Assembly (NCBI GenBank): GCA_036850595.1
Contig: CM072151.1
Span: forward strand, 16,407,307 to 16,471,306
Reading direction: 5' to 3'
DNA: 64,000 nt
From: Rhyacichthys aspro
Lineage: Eukaryota; Chordata; Actinopteri; Gobiiformes; Rhyacichthyidae
Shown here: positions 61,171 to 64,000 of the stretch, in pieces
Numbering within the stretch: the first letter of the stretch is position 1
Layout of the letters: every line of letters starts with the position of its first letter
Notes under the pieces: model-generated
Seen by the model: only the letters and a program-made list of their open reading frames with translations
Told to the model about the DNA's origin: nothing
The model's database searches: none
Translations under genes and position numbers: made by a program

Positions 61171-62338
61171 TAATTTAGTTTATAAAGGTATGAAGACTTT
61201 ATGCTATAATATGTGTTCAAAAAAGAAACGTGTGAATGTGCTTCTCCTCTGGCAGTGTTCAGTTTATCCACTCTAGGCTCAATTTGTCTGCTCTGGTCAG
61301 TTATAGGAACAGGATGTCAGAAATTTCCACTTACTTCTTTGGAGCTTTATGGGACTGTTTTTAAAGACAGACAAATGCTTAAATGTTATCTTGATTTTAT
61401 TTAATGAAAACATTGACTGATATGGGCATAAAACTGAAAGATTTACACAATGGGCCTATAATTGAATGAGCATGAGAAAGCAGGCGATAAACTGCCCTCA
61501 GTGTGTATGAAAGCTTTTGCAGAACGGTATTTTATGCATATCCTTCGGCCTACAGAGCGGGGGAAGTAAGGACAGAGGCTCTGCAGTGATGCTCCGGACA
61601 AACTGCTGACTGTTCTCTCAGCCTCTGTGGACAAACTCACTCTCATGTTGCTTTCCTGTTGTTTAAGTAAAACTCCTGTCAGTTTAATTCAGGATGCAGG
61701 AGTTCACCGGCAGGTCTCTTTGTCACTACTCTTCTCCATTCACCCACCAGTCCCACTGTGAAGCTGCTGCAGAGTCAGCCGCCAGATATTAACGTTTCAG
61801 CTTCAATCACTACTCGACCGCTTTCTGTAAACAAACTTTTGGGATTTCTGGAGCTGAGTGCTGTGAGTTTTTCTGCAGGTAATGGAAATGTTTCTCCCTG
61901 CTGGGCTTCAAAGCTACGTTTGTGTTTGAGTGTTTTGAAGGTACATAAAAAGTACAGCTGGAGAAGTGAACTTTCCTGCCTCCCTCAAACTACTGCAGGC
62001 ATTTCTTTCACCTTTAATCTTCAACAATTCTGAATGAAAATATGTGACTGTTTTTGAAGTAGGGTCTAATGGAGTGCTTGTAGATAGATTAGTCTATTAC
62101 CTTGATTAAATTATGCTTAATACTTCCTGCCAGTGTGAAAATTGAGAATATAAGAACTGGCTGCATAGCTAGAGCATGTCATATAGAATGGATATAACAG
62201 TCTTTAATGAGAACGCACAGTTGGGGTTCTGCTTGAGTCCAGATGAAATAAGTCCAGCTCATCCAGTGACTTGGAGCTGGTGCAGTCTAAATGGTAGTAT
62301 ATACAGCGCAAGCTACCCTCTAATGTTCCTTACATACT
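61171..62338. other. Non-coding stretch
   Basis: Short frames up to 91 codons without motifs; no repeat recognised. Confidence 0.4.
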
Positions 62339-62465
62339 CACTGACAGCACACTAAACAATTTGTTTATGTCGAATTTTGGATTTTTGGTGTGTAATGCCC
62401 TGTTGTCCTTTGAAAATGTTGATGTTATGTGCACAAAACTCCTTTCATTTACAAACGGTAAAAGG
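62339..62465 (+). repeat. Unclassified dispersed repeat D, copy 3
   Basis: It begins CACTGACAGCACAC and contains TAATGCCCTGTTGTCC and TTATGTGCACAAAA. It ends ACAAACGGTAAAAGG exactly as copy 1 does, with a shorter middle part. Confidence 0.55.
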
Positions 62466-63572
62466 CACTAAATGTATGTTGAATAGAATTCTCTCTTATT
62501 CCTATGATATATTTCTCAAAACATCTGCAGCATGTAACAAAAAAATACAATAAATAAATTAAACCTTTGAGGTCTCTTTTAGCTGTCATGCCTCTAGAAA
62601 AAGCTTTAGTTATTTGCTTTCTGGTTATGTGATGATTTATGAGCTCATAATCTGTGTCATCAGTGCATTGTAAAACATTCATCATCACAAATCCAGCACA
62701 CAGCCCAGAAAGTGCTGAAGGAACGTGTGCTAATACTTAGTGGATTTAGCCGGACTGTTATTACGATGTCAGGGCGCATCTATCTTAACCACAATCACAT
62801 GTTCATAATGACCTCCTGGATCTTCAGCACCTGGCGACAGAGAGGGCTCTCCACAAACATACACATCACTGCCTAACCTTATCCTGGACACCACACACTG
62901 AGCAAGCTAAACCTCATGGCCCCGGTCTTATGTTGCGTTAATGAGGTAAGCAAACTAAGTGTTGCGGTCTATGCAGCCTCCCTCCTTAGAGCCAATGTGT
63001 ACATAGCCTCAGGTCATGTGAGTGATAAAACACTTGTCAGGAAGACAGGCCAGATGATCTCATGTGTTGTTCTTCACTTTCTTCTCCCTATCTCCACACA
63101 GACTGAAAGGCTTAGCAATTGTCTTGTGTTTCCCAGCAGCGAGGTCCCAGTGGAGGTGTCAGCTAGTCAAAGTTAAGCGCTGTGAAGGATGAGAAGGCTT
63201 TTGTTAGCGATAGACGATATACTTCGCCAAAGTGGGCTAATCGCAGAGAAACACTGCCTCACAATGTAAACACACCTGTGTCCTGTACCCATGCCAGCTT
63301 CTCTCCTCCTCATCTCCATCCATCATGTCCTGGTTTCCATTCACAAGATGATTTACTCAGTTTTGGTCGAAGGAAAATCTTAACTTTAACAATCTTTAAT
63401 GTGTATATTCACTTTCCATTTATGCTAGAAGCACTTTGCACTTTTCACTATTTTTTTTGAGAATCTTAGGTACTCTTTTTCTGTCATTGTGTAGCCTATG
63501 TTCTCCATGAGCACAACAGCATGTCAAAAAACACAGACAAGTCCCACTTCTCTTCAAAGAAAGTCTAACGTT
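62466..63572. other. Non-coding stretch
   Basis: Frames at 62916-63176 (86 codons) and 63182-63460 (92 codons) lack motifs; T run at about 63451-63458. Confidence 0.4.
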
Positions 63573-64000
63573 TTGTGAAACTAATCATTGTGAAACATGG
63601 GAAGCTAATGACAATGCTAACAACTTGCATGCTAACTTTAGCTTTTGTCACCCGTGTTTTGCTAGTTAACAGTATGCTAGTTAGCATATATAACTTAAGG
63701 CATTACAACTCTACCCTGTTAAATGCACAAACATATATTAGGCCTACTTATAACCTAATACCATTCAGTGGAAAAGAGGGAGAGTTATATCTTGATTTTC
63801 CAGATGTGATATTGTTCTGGTCCGGTTATCAAAGCTGTGTGGACAAAAGCACTCAAAAAACAAAGAGTGAGCTACTCATCAAAATATAGCATGTTGTGAA
63901 GCTAGTCATTGGGAAACACAGGGAAGCTGATGGCAATGCTAAAAACTTGCATGCTAACTTTAGCTTTTGTTAACGAGATGCTACTTAGTGTTTATAACTT
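63573..64000 (+). repeat. 321-bp tandem duplication, second copy cut by window end
   Basis: TTGTGAAACTAATCATTGTG at 63573 recurs as TTGTGAAGCTAGTCATTGGG at 63894. Both continue through AACTTGCATGCTAACTTTAG and GCTTTTGT. The offset is 321 bp, and the second copy runs off the end. The unit contains GCTAGTTAGCATA-type words. It may be the start of a longer satellite. Confidence 0.85.

Overview
The window looks like AT-rich vertebrate nuclear DNA, most likely from a ray-finned fish. The evidence is the repeat content: hAT-type elements with 8-bp target duplications, a pogo/Tigger-like miniature element, a tRNA-related repeat of a type common in teleosts, L1 and L2/CR1-like LINE fragments, and many minisatellites and microsatellites. 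There are no operons, ribosome-binding sites or compact gene blocks. I did not recognise any complete protein-coding gene. Most open frames are under 160 codons and look like chance or repeat-derived frames. The sequence is best read as intergenic or long-intron DNA, with perhaps one or a few isolated exons.

Layout. 1-7 kb: an inverted-repeat element (696-873), a hAT-type element whose 21-bp minisatellite has grown to 16 units (939-1600), and two more transposon ends (4927-5155, 5653). 7-13 kb: a 14/28-bp minisatellite, a quiet stretch that resembles conserved non-coding DNA (8600-8930), a TTAA-ended element (9395-9902), a perfect 22-bp hairpin (11574-11626) and a 5'-truncated L1 with a poly(A) tail (11770-12412). 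14-24 kb: an L2-like reverse-transcriptase scrap, degenerate CAAGACC and GACTT repeats, a coding-looking minus-strand frame (20387-20786), and two hAT-type elements (21401-22274; 23359-23809, the latter with a perfect target duplication). 25-27 kb: a pogo-like element carrying seven 41-bp units, each with a CCAAT box, followed by a tRNA-related repeat. 28-42 kb: scattered repeat ends, three hAT-type elements (31.4, 34.2, 39.6 kb) and a second unique stretch (35250-35830). 43-55 kb: three copies of an unclassified dispersed repeat, two inverted-repeat elements, a LINE reverse-transcriptase scrap and a short retro-insertion with a 16-bp target duplication. 55-64 kb: a 47-bp minisatellite, microsatellites, a second tRNA-related SINE-like repeat and a 321-bp tandem duplication running off the end.

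The elements do not form a pathway. The most interesting pattern is that two unrelated classes of miniature transposon each carry an internal tandem array. One is a hAT-type family seen up to five times here with a shared 21-bp unit. The other is the pogo-like element whose array puts seven putative NF-Y sites at constant spacing. Two further repeat families (three copies each) I could not assign. All family names rest on sequence motifs recognised by eye; no database search was possible.
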